Position numbers and translations under genes: made by a program
Assembly: GCA_030522415.1 (NCBI GenBank)
Contig: CM060121.1
Span: forward strand, 531,001-595,000
Length of the DNA: 64,000 bases
From: Channallabes apus
Taxonomy: Eukaryota; Chordata; Actinopteri; Siluriformes; Clariidae
Reading direction: 5' to 3'
In this document: positions 46,056 to 58,428 of the stretch, piece after piece
How positions within the stretch are numbered: position 1 is the first letter of the stretch
How the letters are laid out: each line of letters begins with the position of its first letter
The notes under the pieces: generated by a model
The model's input: the letters and a program-made list of their open reading frames with translations, nothing else
Told to the model about the DNA's origin: nothing
Database searches by the model: none

Positions 46056-46100
46056 TGTGTGTGTGTGTGTGTGTGAGTGTGTGAGTGTGAGTGTGTGTAT
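46056..46100. repeat. (TG)n / (TGAG) microsatellite
   Basis: An imperfect TG run with interspersed GAG. Confidence 0.85.
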
Positions 46101-47751
46101 ATGGCTGAGAGCAAATTTGCAAACCGGGTTCCTGCCAAAAACAAAACATTTCTTTCATCAAACTCAACCTGCGAAGCTGCTTTACTCAGCCGTGCCTTCC
46201 AGGATTATAACACCAAAGCAATTAGCATTTCCTTCTCTGACACACACTTTTATCTCACAGCAGTTTGCTCATGATGTTCATATTTATTTAATTGAAGCAC
46301 AACACAGCACACTTTTTATCCATTTATAGTTACATTCAATAGTGACCAGGTAGGCCTTCGCATCACTGGTCACGATCACCAGCCTGACAATCACTGAGGT
46401 TCAGGACGTAACCCTGAGGGTCACCATGTTATTCAGCTTGTGGTGTAACTGAAGGACTGCAAAGCATAACCTCGTCTGTCCTGAAGATAAAACATCAAAT
46501 TTACAACAGGATTATGGGACAAAATTAAATAAATAAATATGCAACAACATTAATTATTGCCATTTGAATTGTTGTGGTACTCATTTATTGTTTTTAAACA
46601 CACACTTAAATATTTTAAATAAGGCTATTTGATTGGTAATCTACTTGAATATTATTCTTTCTTTCTTTCTTTCATGGTTTCATACATGAGTAAAAATACT
46701 GCTCTAATGCTGATCTACTTAAGTCGATCTATGTAATGATTTACACAATATTTCTAAAAATGTGATGAGACATAGTTCAGTTAGAAAAGGATATAAACAT
46801 ATATCATACCATAATAACAGTCACAGTGACAAGACAGACAGAGGAGTGTATTGAGGTTGTTGGGGGTCATGTCTTTGCTCTCCGGCCCTGATATCCCCCC
46901 ACAGCTCCAGGGCTACTCGACTCCTCCTCCACAGCCTGAGACTTTGAGTGGCTGAAAGGACCATCAGGAAGCACATGTAATAATATTTGATAACCACCTG
47001 ATACGGTCATGGTCCATGTACCTCCTGATGGCGGTCCTTTCAGGCACTCCATGCAACTCTGCAATTGAAAAAAAGAAAAAAACTTGATGCTTGAGAATGG
47101 CGCTTGGTATTAAGATGCTCTTCGTCCTTGCTGAGGCCTTGGTGGAGCAGTTAAGCAGGGCTGGAGCACTTTCTCCATCTTAATGACACACTGAGGTATA
47201 TTTTATCTGGAGAGTGAAGAAATAACCCCAATAACCTCAACTAGAGACGCATTTCTGCAAGTGAGATTGCTGAAAAGCAGCTTTATTGGTTGCTATATAC
47301 CCTCAGTCTACCCACTGTAGAGCTGGCAGAGCGAGTGACATCACAAGGGGCGAACGCTCCAGTCTGCATTTCTATGGAACAAAACGGTAAACGCCAAAAG
47401 GGTTTGATCACATGTGCAGAAATATCTTGTAAAGCTTTGGATGGAGCCGCCATGTTCAACAGCCTGAAGTGTATTGACCTGAACAACTTAGTTCTTTTAA
47501 TGTTTTCTTGTCACGTGACCCCCTCTGTAGTGTACAGGGTACAATGTAAAGAGAAATGCTGAGTGGTTGACATCAAGACAAGTGCAAATAAGCAAGATAA
47601 TGAAAATATATAAGAGCATGAAATTATAAATAGGGAAATATAAAGAAGGAATGCAGTACGAATGTAATAAATCAAAGAATATAATACTCAGGTCCATGAG
47701 TGACAGAACGAAAGAAAGGAGTGGAATTTCCTACTAAATGGAAAGTGTGGC

Positions 47752-50700
47752 GGTGTAGGGGTGGTGGTGTGGTGTAGTGGTTGTAGTGTAGTGATTATAG
47801 TGTAGTGGTGGTGGTGTAGTATAGTGGTAGTGGTTGTAGTGTAGTGGTGGTGGTGTAGTGGTGGTGGTGTAGTGGTGGTGGTGTGGTTGTAGTGTAGTGG
47901 TGGTGGTGTAGTGGTGGTGGTGTGGTTGAGTGTAGTGGTGGTGGTGTGGTGGTGGTGGTGTGATTGTAGTGTAGTGGTTGTAGTGTATTAGTGTAGTGGT
48001 TGTAATGTAGTGGTGTTGGTTTGGTTGTAGTGTAGTGGTTGTAGTGTGGTGTAATGGTTGTAATGTAGTGGTGGTGGTTGTAGTGTAGTGGTTGTAGTGT
48101 AGTGGTGGTGTGGTGTAGTGGTTGTAATGTAGTGGTTGTAATGTAGTGGTGGTGGTGTGGTTGTAGTGTAGTGGTGGTGTGGTGTAGTGTAGTGTAGTGG
48201 TTGTAGTATAGTGTAGTGGTTGTAGTATAGTGTAGTGGTAGTGGTGTAGTAGTTGTAGTATAGTATAGTGGTAGTGGTTGTAGTGTAGTGGTGGTGGTGT
48301 GGTTGTAGTGTAGTGGTTGTAGTGTAGTGGTGGTGTAGTGTAGTGTAGTGGTTGTAGTATAGTGGTAGTGGTAGTGGTTGTAGTGTAGTGGTAGTGGTGT
48401 AGTGATTGTAGTATAATATAGTGGTAGTAGTGTAGTGTAGTGGTGTAGTATAGTATAGTGGTAGTGGTTGTAGTATAGTGTAGTGGTTGTGTTGTAGTGG
48501 TTGTAGTATAGTGTAGTGGTTGTAGTATAGTATAGTGGTAGTGGTTGTAGTGTAGTGGTAGTGGTGTAGTGATTGTAGTATAATATAGTGGTAGTAGTAT
48601 AGTGTAGTGGTTGTAGTATAGTATAGTGGTTGTAGTGTAGTGTAGTGGTGTAGTGGTTGTAGTATAGTGTAGTGGTTGTGTTGTAGTGGTTGTAGTATAG
48701 TGTAGTGGTTGTAGTATAGTATAGTGGTAGTGGTTGTAGTGTAGTGGTAGTGGTGTAGTGATTGTAGTATAATATAGTGGTAGTAGTGTAGTGTAGTGGT
48801 TGTAGTATAGTATAGTGGTAGTGGTTGTAGTGTAGTGTAGTGTAGCGGTGTAGTGGTTGTAGTATAGTGTAGTGGTTGTGTTGTAGTGGTTGTAGTATAG
48901 TGTAGTGGTAGTGGTGTAGTATAGTATAGTGGTAGTGGTTGTAGTGTAGTGTAGTGGTGTAGTGGTTGTAGTATAGTGTAGTGGTTGTGTTGTAGTGGTT
49001 GTAGTATAGTGTAGTGGTAGTGGTTGTAGTGTAGTGTAGTGGTAGTGGTGTAGTGGTTGTAGTATAGTGGTAGTGGTTGTAGTGTAGTGTAGTGGTGTAG
49101 TGGTTGTAGTATAGTGTAGTGGTTGTAGTGTAGTGGTTGTAGTATAGTGTAGTGGTAGTGGTGTAGTGGTTGTAGTATAGTATAGTGGTAGTGGTTGTAG
49201 TGTAGTGGTGTAGTGGTTGTAGTATAGCGTAGTGGTTGAAGTGTAGTGTAGTGGTGTAGTGGTTGTAGTATAGTGTAGTGGTTGTAGTGTAGTGTAGTGG
49301 TGGTAGTATAGTGTAGTGGTGTAATGGTTGTAGTATAGTATAGTGGTAGTGGTTGTAGTGTAGTGTAGTGGTGTAGTGGTTGTAATATAGTGTAGTGGTT
49401 GTGTTGTAGTGGTTGTAGTATAGTGTAGTGGTTGTGTTGTAGTGGTTGTAGTTTAGTGTAGTGGTAGTAGTATAGTATAGTGGTAGTGGTTGTAGTGTAT
49501 ATGTAGTGGTGTAGTGGTTGTAGTATAGTATAGTGGTAGTGGTTGTAGTGTAGTGTAGTGGTGTAGTGGTTGTAGTATAGTGTAGTGGTAGTGGTGTAGT
49601 GGTTGTAGTATAGTGTAGTTTGTGTTTTGTAGTGGTTGTAGTATAGTGTAGTGGTAGTTGTTGTAGTATAGTATAGTGGTAGTGGTTGTAGTGTATATGT
49701 AGTGGTAGTGGTGTAGTGGTTGTAGTATAGTATAGTGGTAGTGGTTGTAGTGTAGTGTAGTGGTTGTAGTATAGTGTAGTGGTTGTAGTGTAGTGTAGTG
49801 GTGGTAGTATAGTGTAGTGGTGTAGTGGTTGTAGTATAGTGTAGTGGTTGTGTTGTAGTGGTTGTAGTATAGTGTAGTGGTAGTAGTATAGTATAGTGGT
49901 AGTGGTTGTAGTGTATATGTAGTGGTAGTGGTGTAGTGGTTGTAGTATAGTATAGTGGTAGTGGTTGTAGTGTAGTGGTTGTAGTGTAGTGGTGTAGTGG
50001 TTGTAGTATAGTGTAGTGGTTGTAGTATAGTATAGTGGTAGTGTTAGTGGTTGTAGTGTAGTGGTAGTGGTGTAGTGGTTGTAGTATAGTATAGTGGTAG
50101 TGTTAGTGGTTGTAGTGTAGTGGTTGTAGTATAGTATAGTGTTAGTGGTTGTAGTGTAGTGGTTGTAGTATAGTGTAGTGGTTGTAGTATAGTATAGTGG
50201 TAGTGGTTGTAGTATAGTGGTAGTGGTTGTAGTGTAGTGTAGTGTTAGTGGTTGTAGTGTAGTGTAAGTGGTTGTAGTGTAGTGTAGTGGTGTAGTGGTT
50301 GTAGTATAGTGTAGTGGTGTAGTGGTTGTAGTATAGTGTAGTGGTTGTGTTGTAGTGGTTGTAGTATAGTATAGTGGTAGTGGTTGTAGTGTATATGTAG
50401 TGGTAGTGGTGTAGTGGTTGTAGTATAGTATAGTGGTAGTGGTTGTAGTGTAGTGGTGTAGTGGTTGCAGTATAGTGTAGTGGTTGTAGTATAATATAGT
50501 GTTAGTGTTAGTGGTTGTAGTGTAGTGGTAGTGGTGTAGTGGTTGTAGTATAGTATAGTGGTAGTGTTAGTGGTTGTAGTGTAGTGGTGTAGTGGTTGTA
50601 GTATAGTATAGTGTTAGTGGTTGTAGTGTAGTGGTTGTAGTATAGTATAGTGGTAGTGGTTGTAGTATAGTGGTAGTGGTTGTAGTGTAGTGTAGTGTTA

Positions 50701-51223
50701 GTGGTTGTAGTGTAGTGTAAGTGGTTGTAGTGTAGTGTAGTGGTTGTAGTATAGTGTAGTGGTGTAGTGGTTGTAGTATAGTGTAGTGGTTGTGTTGTAG
50801 TGGTTGTAGTATAGTGTAGTGGTAGTGGTTGTAGTATAGTATAGTGGTTGTAGTGTATATGTAGTGGTAGTGGTGGTTGTAGTATAGTATAGTGGTTGTA
50901 GTGTAGTGGTTGTAGTGTAGTGGTTGTAGTGTAGTGGTTGTAGTATAGTATAGTGGTAGTGTTAGTGGTTGTAGTGTAGTGGTAGTGGTGTAGTGGTTGT
51001 AGTATAGTATAGTGTTAGTGGTTGTAGTGTAGTGTAGTGGTTGTAGTATAGTGTAGTGGTTGTAGTGTAGTGTTAGTGGTGTAGTGGTTGTAGTATAGTG
51101 TAGTGTTAGTGGTTGTAGTGTAGTGTAGTGGTTGTAGTATAGTATAGTGGTAGTGGTTGTAGTGTAGTGTTAGTGGTGTAGTGGTTGTAGTATAGTGTAG
51201 TGTTAGTGATGTAGTATAGTGTG
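47752..51223. repeat. 3.47-kb GTAGT-type satellite, nearly free of C on the + strand
   Basis: The block consists of words such as TGTAG, TATAG, TGG and TTAG arranged as GTAGTGGTTGTAGTATAGTG and variants. Only three C occur between 47752 and 51223 (near 48846, 49229 and 50468). Marker variants recur: AGTGATTGTAGTATAATATA starts at 48401, 48568 and 48757 (spacings 167 and 189), and GTGTATATGTAGTGG recurs near 49494, 49694, 49914, 50391 and 50849, indicating higher-order duplications. The left part is richer in GGT, the right part in TTAG and TATAG. No open frame of note crosses it. Confidence 0.95.
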
Positions 51224-51339
51224 CACTGAGTCTAGTGCATAATTTATATGATGTGTGTGTGGGAGGCAGACAGACAGGAGCCCTAACGTAGTGTGTGTAT
51301 GTAGTGTGAGTTCAGTAAGTAGGAGTTCAGGATCCTAAT

Positions 51340-51690
51340 GGTCTAATGGTGAATTAAAGCTCCTCCTGAGCCTTTCAGTGTAGGCCATGTAGCTGCAGAG
51401 GTGTTTCCTGCCCTCGGTCTGGGGTGAGAAGTGCCCTTGATGATTTTCAGGGCTCTCAGTGTAGGCGTCCCTCCTGATGTAGGCGTCCTGCAGAGAGTGA
51501 AGTTTAGATAATATATTCTGTTCAACAAACTGCTACTGTATATGTAGAGCTGCAGTACAGTAGTTCCCGAACCAGGCGCTGATGTCACCTGTCCAGATGT
51601 GCTCAGGCACACAGGTAGAGAATGTCCTTACTGTATGATGTGGGAGGAGACCCTGATCCTCTCAGCTGTCTGAGGAAGATCATCCACCTG
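51340..51690 (-). pseudogene. LINE ORF2 C-terminal remnant
   Basis: On the - strand pieces in different frames read TPTLRALKIIKGTSHPRP and, upstream, a segment like SAPGSG where other copies have WFGN, ending with a [13 protein letters not shown] string in another frame. The order matches the C-terminus of the Rex/jockey-type LINEs at 9594-10058 and 34608-35150. It is strongly decayed and adjoins the satellite. Confidence 0.6.
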
Positions 51691-52076
51691 CTCCAGGTAA
51701 ACCTGCGCGTCACTGGTCAGTCACCACTGTGTCAGTAACAAACTGGAGCTGTTTTGTGTAGCTGGAACATAATAACATAATAGGAGACAATAAATCCACT
51801 GTTTTTCAGGAATGGAAGAGGAATTCCTCAGCACTGAGATGTAAAGTTTTGGGACTGTGTCTGCACTGAGTTTCTCACAGCAGATGGTGATGTAACATTC
51901 GCGCAGTCTTGTAGTGAAGTGTGTAGAAACGGACACACAGCACTCGTGGCTTTTAAATGTCTTCCCTCTGACGTACGTCTGACACACACTCGCGGAGACG
52001 CTTTAAAATTTCACAAAAATGATAAACGATCACCTGACATCATCAGGTAATTGTGAAAGAGCACACACACACACAC

Positions 52077-52116
<40 letters not shown>

Positions 52117-52730
52117 AGAAGAGGTGTGAGTTCAGAGGTAATTAATAACAGTACGAGTGTGAGTGAGTCATGATGTTGTTGAGTGGTGTTTATTTCAGGA
52201 CGTAACACAACACTGGACACCTGGAGGACGGATCACAGCGCTCAATAATGCCTCCAGATTCCTTTATTCTTCCTTGTTATATTTTCAGACATGGACACTG
52301 AAATAACGTAGCGAAAAGGATTAAAAGCACGAACTGTGAATAGTGAGGGTGAAAAACATGCTGCATGTTTTGTACGTCAGAGCTTCGATGGTCTGCTCGG
52401 CCACGGGCCTCTATCTTTTATAAAACTTTTCCCTGCAGTGTGTGATCGTGATTCAGAGCTCAGCCTGGCCTTGATTGCCTGGAGACAGCTTCAGCTTGAC
52501 GACAAGAGCATTCTGCTGCAGTGCAGAAATATTTCTCTGTTTGAAACTGCATTTTCTTGTAGAGAACCAAATCTAATGTAATTTATTACCGGCCCTGGTG
52601 CTTTTTATGTGACTATTGTTCTTAGATCTTATTGTTATTCCATCAATGCACACGTTCATACAGCAGGATAAAATGTTCCTCAGGGTCACGAGACAAAGTA
52701 TAAACCATGACAACACACAGGATGTTCGAA
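51691..52730. other. Intergenic spacer
   Basis: Contains a (CA)n run at 52062-52110. A frame at 52336-52581 has no recognisable domain. No gene called. Confidence 0.45.
52062..52110. repeat. (CA)n microsatellite
   Basis: About 24 CA units, one interrupted by G. Confidence 0.95.
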
Positions 52731-53494
52731 ATTCAATTCAATTAAATTTTATTTATATAGCGCTTTTAACAATGGTCATTGTCTCAAAGCAGCTTCACAA
52801 AAATTAAAGAAATTTAACAAAAAAAAAAAAAAAACTGTATATAGAATAATTATATATAAAATAATAAATAAATAAATAAAATTATAATAGAAAATAAATA
52901 AATAAAAACAAATAATAATAATAATTATAGAAAAGAAAATAATTGGAAGTGTGGATGTGTGAGAAAAATGTGCAGATAATAATGAGACGAATGAATGAAA
53001 TTTCTCTGATGAGCAAGCCAAGGGTGACGGCGACGGTGGCAAGGAAAAACTCCCTGAGATGGCAATAGGAAGAAACCTTGAGAGGAACCAGACTCAACAG
53101 GGAACCCATCCTCATTTGGGCGATAACAGATAGAAATGATATAACATCGTGTGTGTTGTGCAGGTGAAAATTCAATATGACAGAAATTATTTAAATTGAC
53201 ATGAAGACCAGTTCAGCATAGGGACGAGTCAGTAGGTGCAGAGGGCAGATGGGGTCTGGATCACTGGAAGCACAGGAGCAGCATGTGTAGCTCCAACCAT
53301 CATAAAGCTGAATCCAGCTGGAGCTGGTCCTTCTCTGGATGCCTCAGGAACCTCGCAGGGTCGGCCTTTGTCTACTGAAGCTGGCAAAATCTCCCGATGC
53401 CTCGGGATGGGTAGAGAAATACAGAACAGATGGGGAGAATTAGCGTAGTTGCCATTCGGTATAGGTGTACTGGAGTATGAGATTATGGGATGAG

Positions 53495-55619
53495 TTATGT
53501 GTATGCCAGATTAAAAAGATGCGTCTTGAATCTACTTTTGAACTGAGAAACCGTGTCTGCTCCCCGAACACTGTCTGGAAGGCTATTCCAAAGCTTTGGA
53601 GCTAAATATGAAAAAGCCCTACCCCCTTTTGTAGATTTTGAAATTCTGGGAACTACCAGAAGTCCGGAGTTTTGTGATCTTAAGGCGCGTGGTGGATTGT
53701 AGCGTATCAGAAGACTGGTTAGGTATGTGGGAGCTAAACCATTTAAGGCCTTGTATGTAAGTAATACTATTTTGTAATTTATTCTAAACTGAACAGGTAG
53801 CCAGTGCAGGGATGATAATATTGGGGTTATATGATCATATTTTCTGGATCTAGTGAGAACCCTGGCAGCTGCATTTTGGATTAACTGAAGCTTGTTTATT
53901 GAGGATGCAGGACAACCACCTAGTAATGCATTACAATAGTCCAGTCTGGAGGTCATGAATGCATGAACTAGTTTTTCTGCATCAGATATGGATAAGATGT
54001 TCCTAAGTTTAGCAATATTTCGAAGATGGAAAAAGGCTGTTTTTGTGATATTTGAAATGTGATTTTCAAAAGACAAGTTACTGTCTAATATTACTCCCAG
54101 ATCTTTTACTGCTGAGCTGGTAATAACAGTACATCCTTCTAAGCGCAAGCTGAATTGTGAAAGCTGTTGTGTGCTGGTTTTTGGGCCAATAAGTAATATC
54201 TCTGTCTTATCTGAATTTAATAAAAGAAAGTTATTGGTCATCCAATCTTTTATGTCCTGGACACACTCAGTTAATCTAAACAGCTTAGGTATTTCGTCTG
54301 GTTTAGTTGAGATATATAATTGGGTATCATCAGCATAACAATGGAAACTAATCCTATGTCTTCTAATGATGTTACCCAAGGGAAGCATGTATATTGAGAA
54401 CAACAGAGGTCCTAAAACTGACCCTTGTGGGACCCCATATTTCACTGGCATTATACCAGACGGTTCTCCATTTAGATCTACAAAATGGTAGCGATCAGAC
54501 AGGTAAGATCTAAACCATTTTAATGCCTGTCCCTGAATACCTATATAATTTTGTAAGCGATCTATGAGAATATTATGATCTATAGTGTCGAATGCAGCAC
54601 TAAGATCAAGCAGGACTAGCAATGAGATGCAGCCTTGGTCTGAAGCTAAAAACAAGTCATTTGTAATCTTAACTAGTGCAGTTTCTGTGCTATGATGGGG
54701 CCTGAAACCTGACTGAAATTCTTCATGGATGTTGTTATCCTGTAAGAATGTGCAAATTTGAGCTGATACTACTTTTTCTAGTATTTTTGATATGAACGGG
54801 AGGTTTGAAATCGGTCTGTAATTTTTTATTTCATTCGCATCCAAATTAGATTTTTTAAGAAGCGGCTTAATAACTGCTAACTTGAAAGGTTTAGGGACGT
54901 GACCTAGATGTAATGAAGAATTAATAATGTTTAGGAGTGGCTCTCCAACCGTAAGCATCACTTCTTTTAAAAATCTGGTTGGGATTGGGTCTAACAGGCA
55001 CGTTGTTGATTTAGCCGAGGTGATAAGTTTATACAGCTCTTCCTGTCCTATACCTGTAAAGCAGTGAAAATCTAAATGTGAAGCTATAGGCTGAACTGGA
55101 TCGTGAGATACTATTAGAGGTTGAACCTCCATTATTTTCTTCCTGATATTATTGATTTTTTCATTAAAGAAGTCCATAAAGTCTTCACTTCTAAACTGTG
55201 ATGGGATACTCTCTGCGGGCATCTTAGGTTTTGTTAGGCGAGCCACTGTACTAAATAAGAACCTGGGATTGTTTTGGTTTCTTGCTATCAGTTGGCTAAG
55301 ATGCTCGGTCCTAGCAGTTTTTAGAGCCTGTCTATAGCTGCACATACTGTCTTTATATGCAATTCGAAAGACTTCTAATTTAGTTTTCCTCCATTTTCGC
55401 TCGAGGTTACGGGTTGCTCTCTTTAGGGCGCGAGTATGACTGTTGTACCACGGTGCCAATGTTTTATCTCTGACTTTTTTTAATCTGATGGGAGCAACAG
55501 TGTCTAATGTACTGGTAAAAATAGTGCCCATGCTGCTAGTCACTTCATCTAGATCATCTGCATTTAGGGGTCTGATAAGAAATTGGGACAGATCCGGCAG
55601 ATTACTTGTGAATCTGTCT
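53495..55619 (-). pseudogene. L2 ORF2 3' part, interrupted
   Basis: The frame carries [15 protein letters not shown] through the linker, the full reverse transcriptase ([38 protein letters not shown]) and the C-terminus, all open. It differs from ORF2 at 29401-32361 in a few residues (for example [10 protein letters not shown] for [10 protein letters not shown], and [10 protein letters not shown] for [10 protein letters not shown]). The endonuclease is lost by truncation, and the frame now runs at 55619 into LTR sequence, adding about 43 foreign residues. Confidence 0.9.
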
Positions 55620-56334
55620 TGTAACGCTTGGATTTTATTAACCGCTTGGTTACAAATAAACGGATTCGGGAATCTAAACAGGGGCTTGAAAACAATACTT
55701 CCGGTATTGCGCAACCGCAGCTGGACAAAACACGACGCGACACAAAACAATTATAATAAATTAAACCAAGTGTATTATACAGACGGAATAAAGAAATAAA
55801 CAAACACGGTGCACCACAAACCAATATATACAAATATAATACAAATATAATACAAATCGAAAAAAGAGTGTGTGTGATGTATGCGGGTGTGTGAGTGTGT
55901 GTATGAAAGTCCAGTGTCTGAAAAAACGGCAATTGGGGTGAAATGGTGAGTTGGAGAGATGGATCGATCTCACCAAATGACGATGGTTGGTCTGGGAGAT
56001 CGATAAATGGAATGAGCTGGGTACTGAATGAAATTATCAAAAAGTAATCCTCAAACAGGCTCTCAGTCTCAAACGATATGCAGCGCGCTGTCTTCATCTC
56101 TCCGTGCTGGCCTCAATGCCGGTTCCGGCTTTATGCCGGATCATGTGACCCACGTCACTTCCGGGTTCCTTTGCGTCGCGATCGCGCATGCGCGGGAACT
56201 TGCCCGGTGACCAAACCACTGTCAATGGGGAAACAGAAACCGCCAGGGCACGCCTTCGGCCACAGGTGAGCAGCATTAGCTCCACAACCAATTCCCTGCG
56301 TATGAAAACGCCCCTTTTGTGTGGCTGTGCTACA
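55620..56334 (-). repeat. 3' LTR of the gypsy element
   Basis: On the + strand it begins TGTAACGCTTGG and ends GGCTGTGCTACA. It is 715 bp and differs from the other LTR at seven positions by my count, about 1 percent. Confidence 0.93.
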
Positions 56335-57094
56335 TAGACCCCCCCCCCAAGCTTCCGGCGTCTGAGGAGAATGTCCGTACCAGCACTTTAACTTCGCCAC
56401 ACTGCAATCCTCGGCTTTTTGTGGGTAACCCCAAGACATTGTGTATTTTTTCGGTCTTTTTCTGTGTTTTACCTCTGCTGGACCCTCCCACTGGGGCACT
56501 CGCCTTGCAGAATCTCTCTTGGCTGTGGAGGAGGGAGGTCGAGTTTTGACCCAAACCAGTTCTCCCGGTTCGAAGTGCGCTGCTTCCCCCCGGGTATTGT
56601 GCCATCTGGCTTGTCTGGATCTGCGGTGTTCTGCTCTTTGTTGGCCCTCCTCCTTAATAAGTCTTTGTCGGGGTGATGACGGATGTCCTGTCTTGTGTCG
56701 GTGGCACATGCTGCAAGCTCTGGTATAACGCCAGACGATTTCCGCACCGTCGGCCACCACGCCACCTCTAGTAACCTCAGCAGGGTTTTCAGTTGTCCCC
56801 AGTGTCCTCCCAGAGGATTGTCGTGATAATAACTTAGAAAGTTTTTTGTAAGCGACTGGGGGACTACTAGCTGAAGTTTCTCTCCTTTCCTCACTGGTAC
56901 CCGGCGATATAACATGCCCTGATGACGATCGAAGGTTACCCTCTGATCTGGTATGCTCCTTGGATGGTCGTTGGAGAGCAGCTTTAAAACCGTAGGGTCC
57001 TTCTGTTGGGCTTTGATGATCTCGCTCAGGTCGCTCGGAAAGTTGGAGGCCTCTTTAGTGGACGTGGTGGGTAGACGTGGGGTGTCAGCTCCTT
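56335..57094 (-). pseudogene. Integrase remnant (zinc-binding and C-terminal parts)
   Basis: On the - strand from about 57060: LSEIIKAQQKDPTVLKLL, then VVPQSLTKNFLSYYHDNPLGGHWGQLKTLLRL with the His pair of the H2C2 zinc-binding domain, AWWPTVRK, and in another frame ACSMCHRHKTGH with the Cys pair. It then jumps directly to an integrase C-terminal barrel-like part (FEPGELVWVKTRPPSS, VPQWEGPAEV). The catalytic D,D-35-E core is absent. At least one frameshift separates the parts. Confidence 0.8.
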
Positions 57095-58354
57095 TCAGCG
57101 GCGGGGGTGCTCGGGGTATGGCATCTGGACCTGGAGAAAGCGGTCCTTGCTGTCTTTCTCTCCCCTAGCGCCTCTATCCACCTGTTTTTCCATGGAGCTC
57201 GCCGCTCCTCTTAACGCCACTCTCGTGTTGATGTTCTCCCGGGTTCGCCCCGCTAGTTCTTCCTTGGAGATATCAGGGTTCCCCATGAGACAGAGGGCGG
57301 GGTGATCATTGGCGAAGTCTCCCATGCGTTGCCCCGGCAGCTGTACCGGAGACCTCGGGTTGCCTTCCTCTTTGTCGAGGTCGTCATCCAGTATAAAAGC
57401 CGCCAGGAAAGCCTGTTTAAACGACTGCCAGTCCTTCACCTTGCCTTTCTCCGTCTTCCACCAACTGAGAGCAGGCCCTCGTAGAACTGTGCCGAGGGTT
57501 CCCAGCAGCTCTGGTCGGGTCAGGGGTCTGATCTCCAGGTACTTCTCTGCTTGCTCGATGAAGTTCCTCACCTCAGCTGTCTCTGACGCGTCGCAGAAGG
57601 CTGGGAACTCCACACAGATGGATGGATGAGCATGCAGAGAAGAAGAAGAAGAAAGTGGGGAGGAGAGCAGAGCTGAGGAGTGTGCTGGAACACCTGGAGG
57701 AACGTCGGCGATGGCATGAGTGCTTGGTAGCTTCACCTTGGCTGTCGCTGTAGTGGTTGGAGTGCTGGGCAGATGTTGTGCAGGAGATGGAGGGGATGCA
57801 GGGGTGCAGGCCTGTAACCTGTGTGTGGTGGGCGTACTGGTGAGACGCAGTCTCTTCATCCGGTTTTCCCAGATGACGTCCCGTCGCAGAAAACAGTCAA
57901 CGATGGCTCTCTCCATTTTTTCGAGAGCCTCCTGGCAGTAGCGCTGCAGCCCTTCCAAGCTCGCGTCCACTGCGTCACGAAAACTGATTTCCCGGTTGAG
58001 ACTGCTGTCTTTGGATTGTCTATAATCCTGCTCCATGGAGCTCACTTTACCAGTAAGCGCCACCATGTCCTTCTTGCATTGATTAAGTTCCGTACGTAAT
58101 GTGTGCACTACCTCTATATCAGTCCCATGAACAATAAAATCAACATTTTCATTATTGTCATTATCATGGCTATCTGATATATATAAAGAATTAATCAATG
58201 CAGATAATTTAGTTGTAGGGTTACTGCGTGCATTAAATGCATCCTCTACATCAACCAGCATGTTATAATCTACTACACAGTCGGCCTTAGCAGCACTACT
58301 AGCATTAGCCTTAGCTTTAGCACTAGCATTAGCGATGTTAACATTATCGTCCAT
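57095..58354 (-). CDS. Gypsy Gag-like protein
   Basis: The start ATG at 58354 (MDDNVNIANASAKAKA) follows the PBS by 58 bp. The frame is also open back into the 5' LTR, but that part is LTR sequence. 419 residues: an Ala/Lys-rich start; a coiled-coil region (NQCKKDMVALTGKVSSMEQDYRQSKDSSL); a Pro/Ser/Thr-rich middle; and a capsid-like region with ICVEFPAFCDASETAEVRNFIEQAEKYLEIRPL and GPALSWWKTEKGKVKDWQSFKQAFLAAFI, a hallmark of retrotransposon Gag. A Cys-rich nucleocapsid knuckle was not found, so the 3' end may be lost with pol. Confidence 0.85.
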   Translation of the reverse strand: MDDNVNIANASAKAKANASSAAKADCVVDYNMLVDVEDAFNARSNPTTKLSALINSLYISDSHDNDNNENVDFIVHGTDIEVVHTLRTELNQCKKDMVALTGKVSSMEQDYRQSKDSSLNREISFRDAVDASLEGLQRYCQEALEKMERAIVDCFLRRDVIWENRMKRLRLTSTPTTHRLQACTPASPPSPAQHLPSTPTTTATAKVKLPSTHAIADVPPGVPAHSSALLSSPLSSSSSLHAHPSICVEFPAFCDASETAEVRNFIEQAEKYLEIRPLTRPELLGTLGTVLRGPALSWWKTEKGKVKDWQSFKQAFLAAFILDDDLDKEEGNPRSPVQLPGQRMGDFANDHPALCLMGNPDISKEELAGRTRENINTRVALRGAASSMEKQVDRGARGEKDSKDRFLQVQMPYPEHPRR

Positions 58355-58411
58355 TTTGTTCAGCCACATCACACAAAACCGGAAAATATCCCAAAATACA
58401 GATTCCCCGTG

Positions 58412-58425
58412 CGTACGGGCCACCA
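58412..58425 (-). other. Primer binding site fitting tRNA-Ile
   Basis: The - strand reads TGGTGGCCCGTACG three bases after the 5' LTR. It is complementary to the 3' end of vertebrate tRNA-Ile (the acceptor end GTACGGGCCA plus CCA) over 14 bases. The tRNA end is from general knowledge. Confidence 0.75.
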
Positions 58426-58428
58426 CTA

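Larger units (their letters stand above)
44881..47751. other. Intergenic stretch, no gene recognised
   Basis: No coding region with a recognisable domain. There is a CTCF-like motif at 45077, a TG-rich run at 46056-46100 and a (TTTC)n run at about 46655-46672. A short - strand frame at 46867-47064 (SCMECLKGPPSGGTW) is unassigned. A block at about 47330-47470 is GC-richer and could be the end of an unidentified transposon. Confidence 0.45.

Noticed and set aside
46867..47064. 65-codon - strand frame
   Set aside because: No family recognised; another frame of the same DNA reads IAELHGVPERTAIRRYM and looks faintly helix-turn-helix-like, but it is too short to call.
47752..51223. CRISPR-like array
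   Set aside because: Short words repeat without fixed repeat and unique spacer structure, and the context is a vertebrate genome. It is a satellite.
52336..52581. 81-codon + strand frame
   Set aside because: No recognisable domain, no splice or promoter support, and surrounded by repeats.
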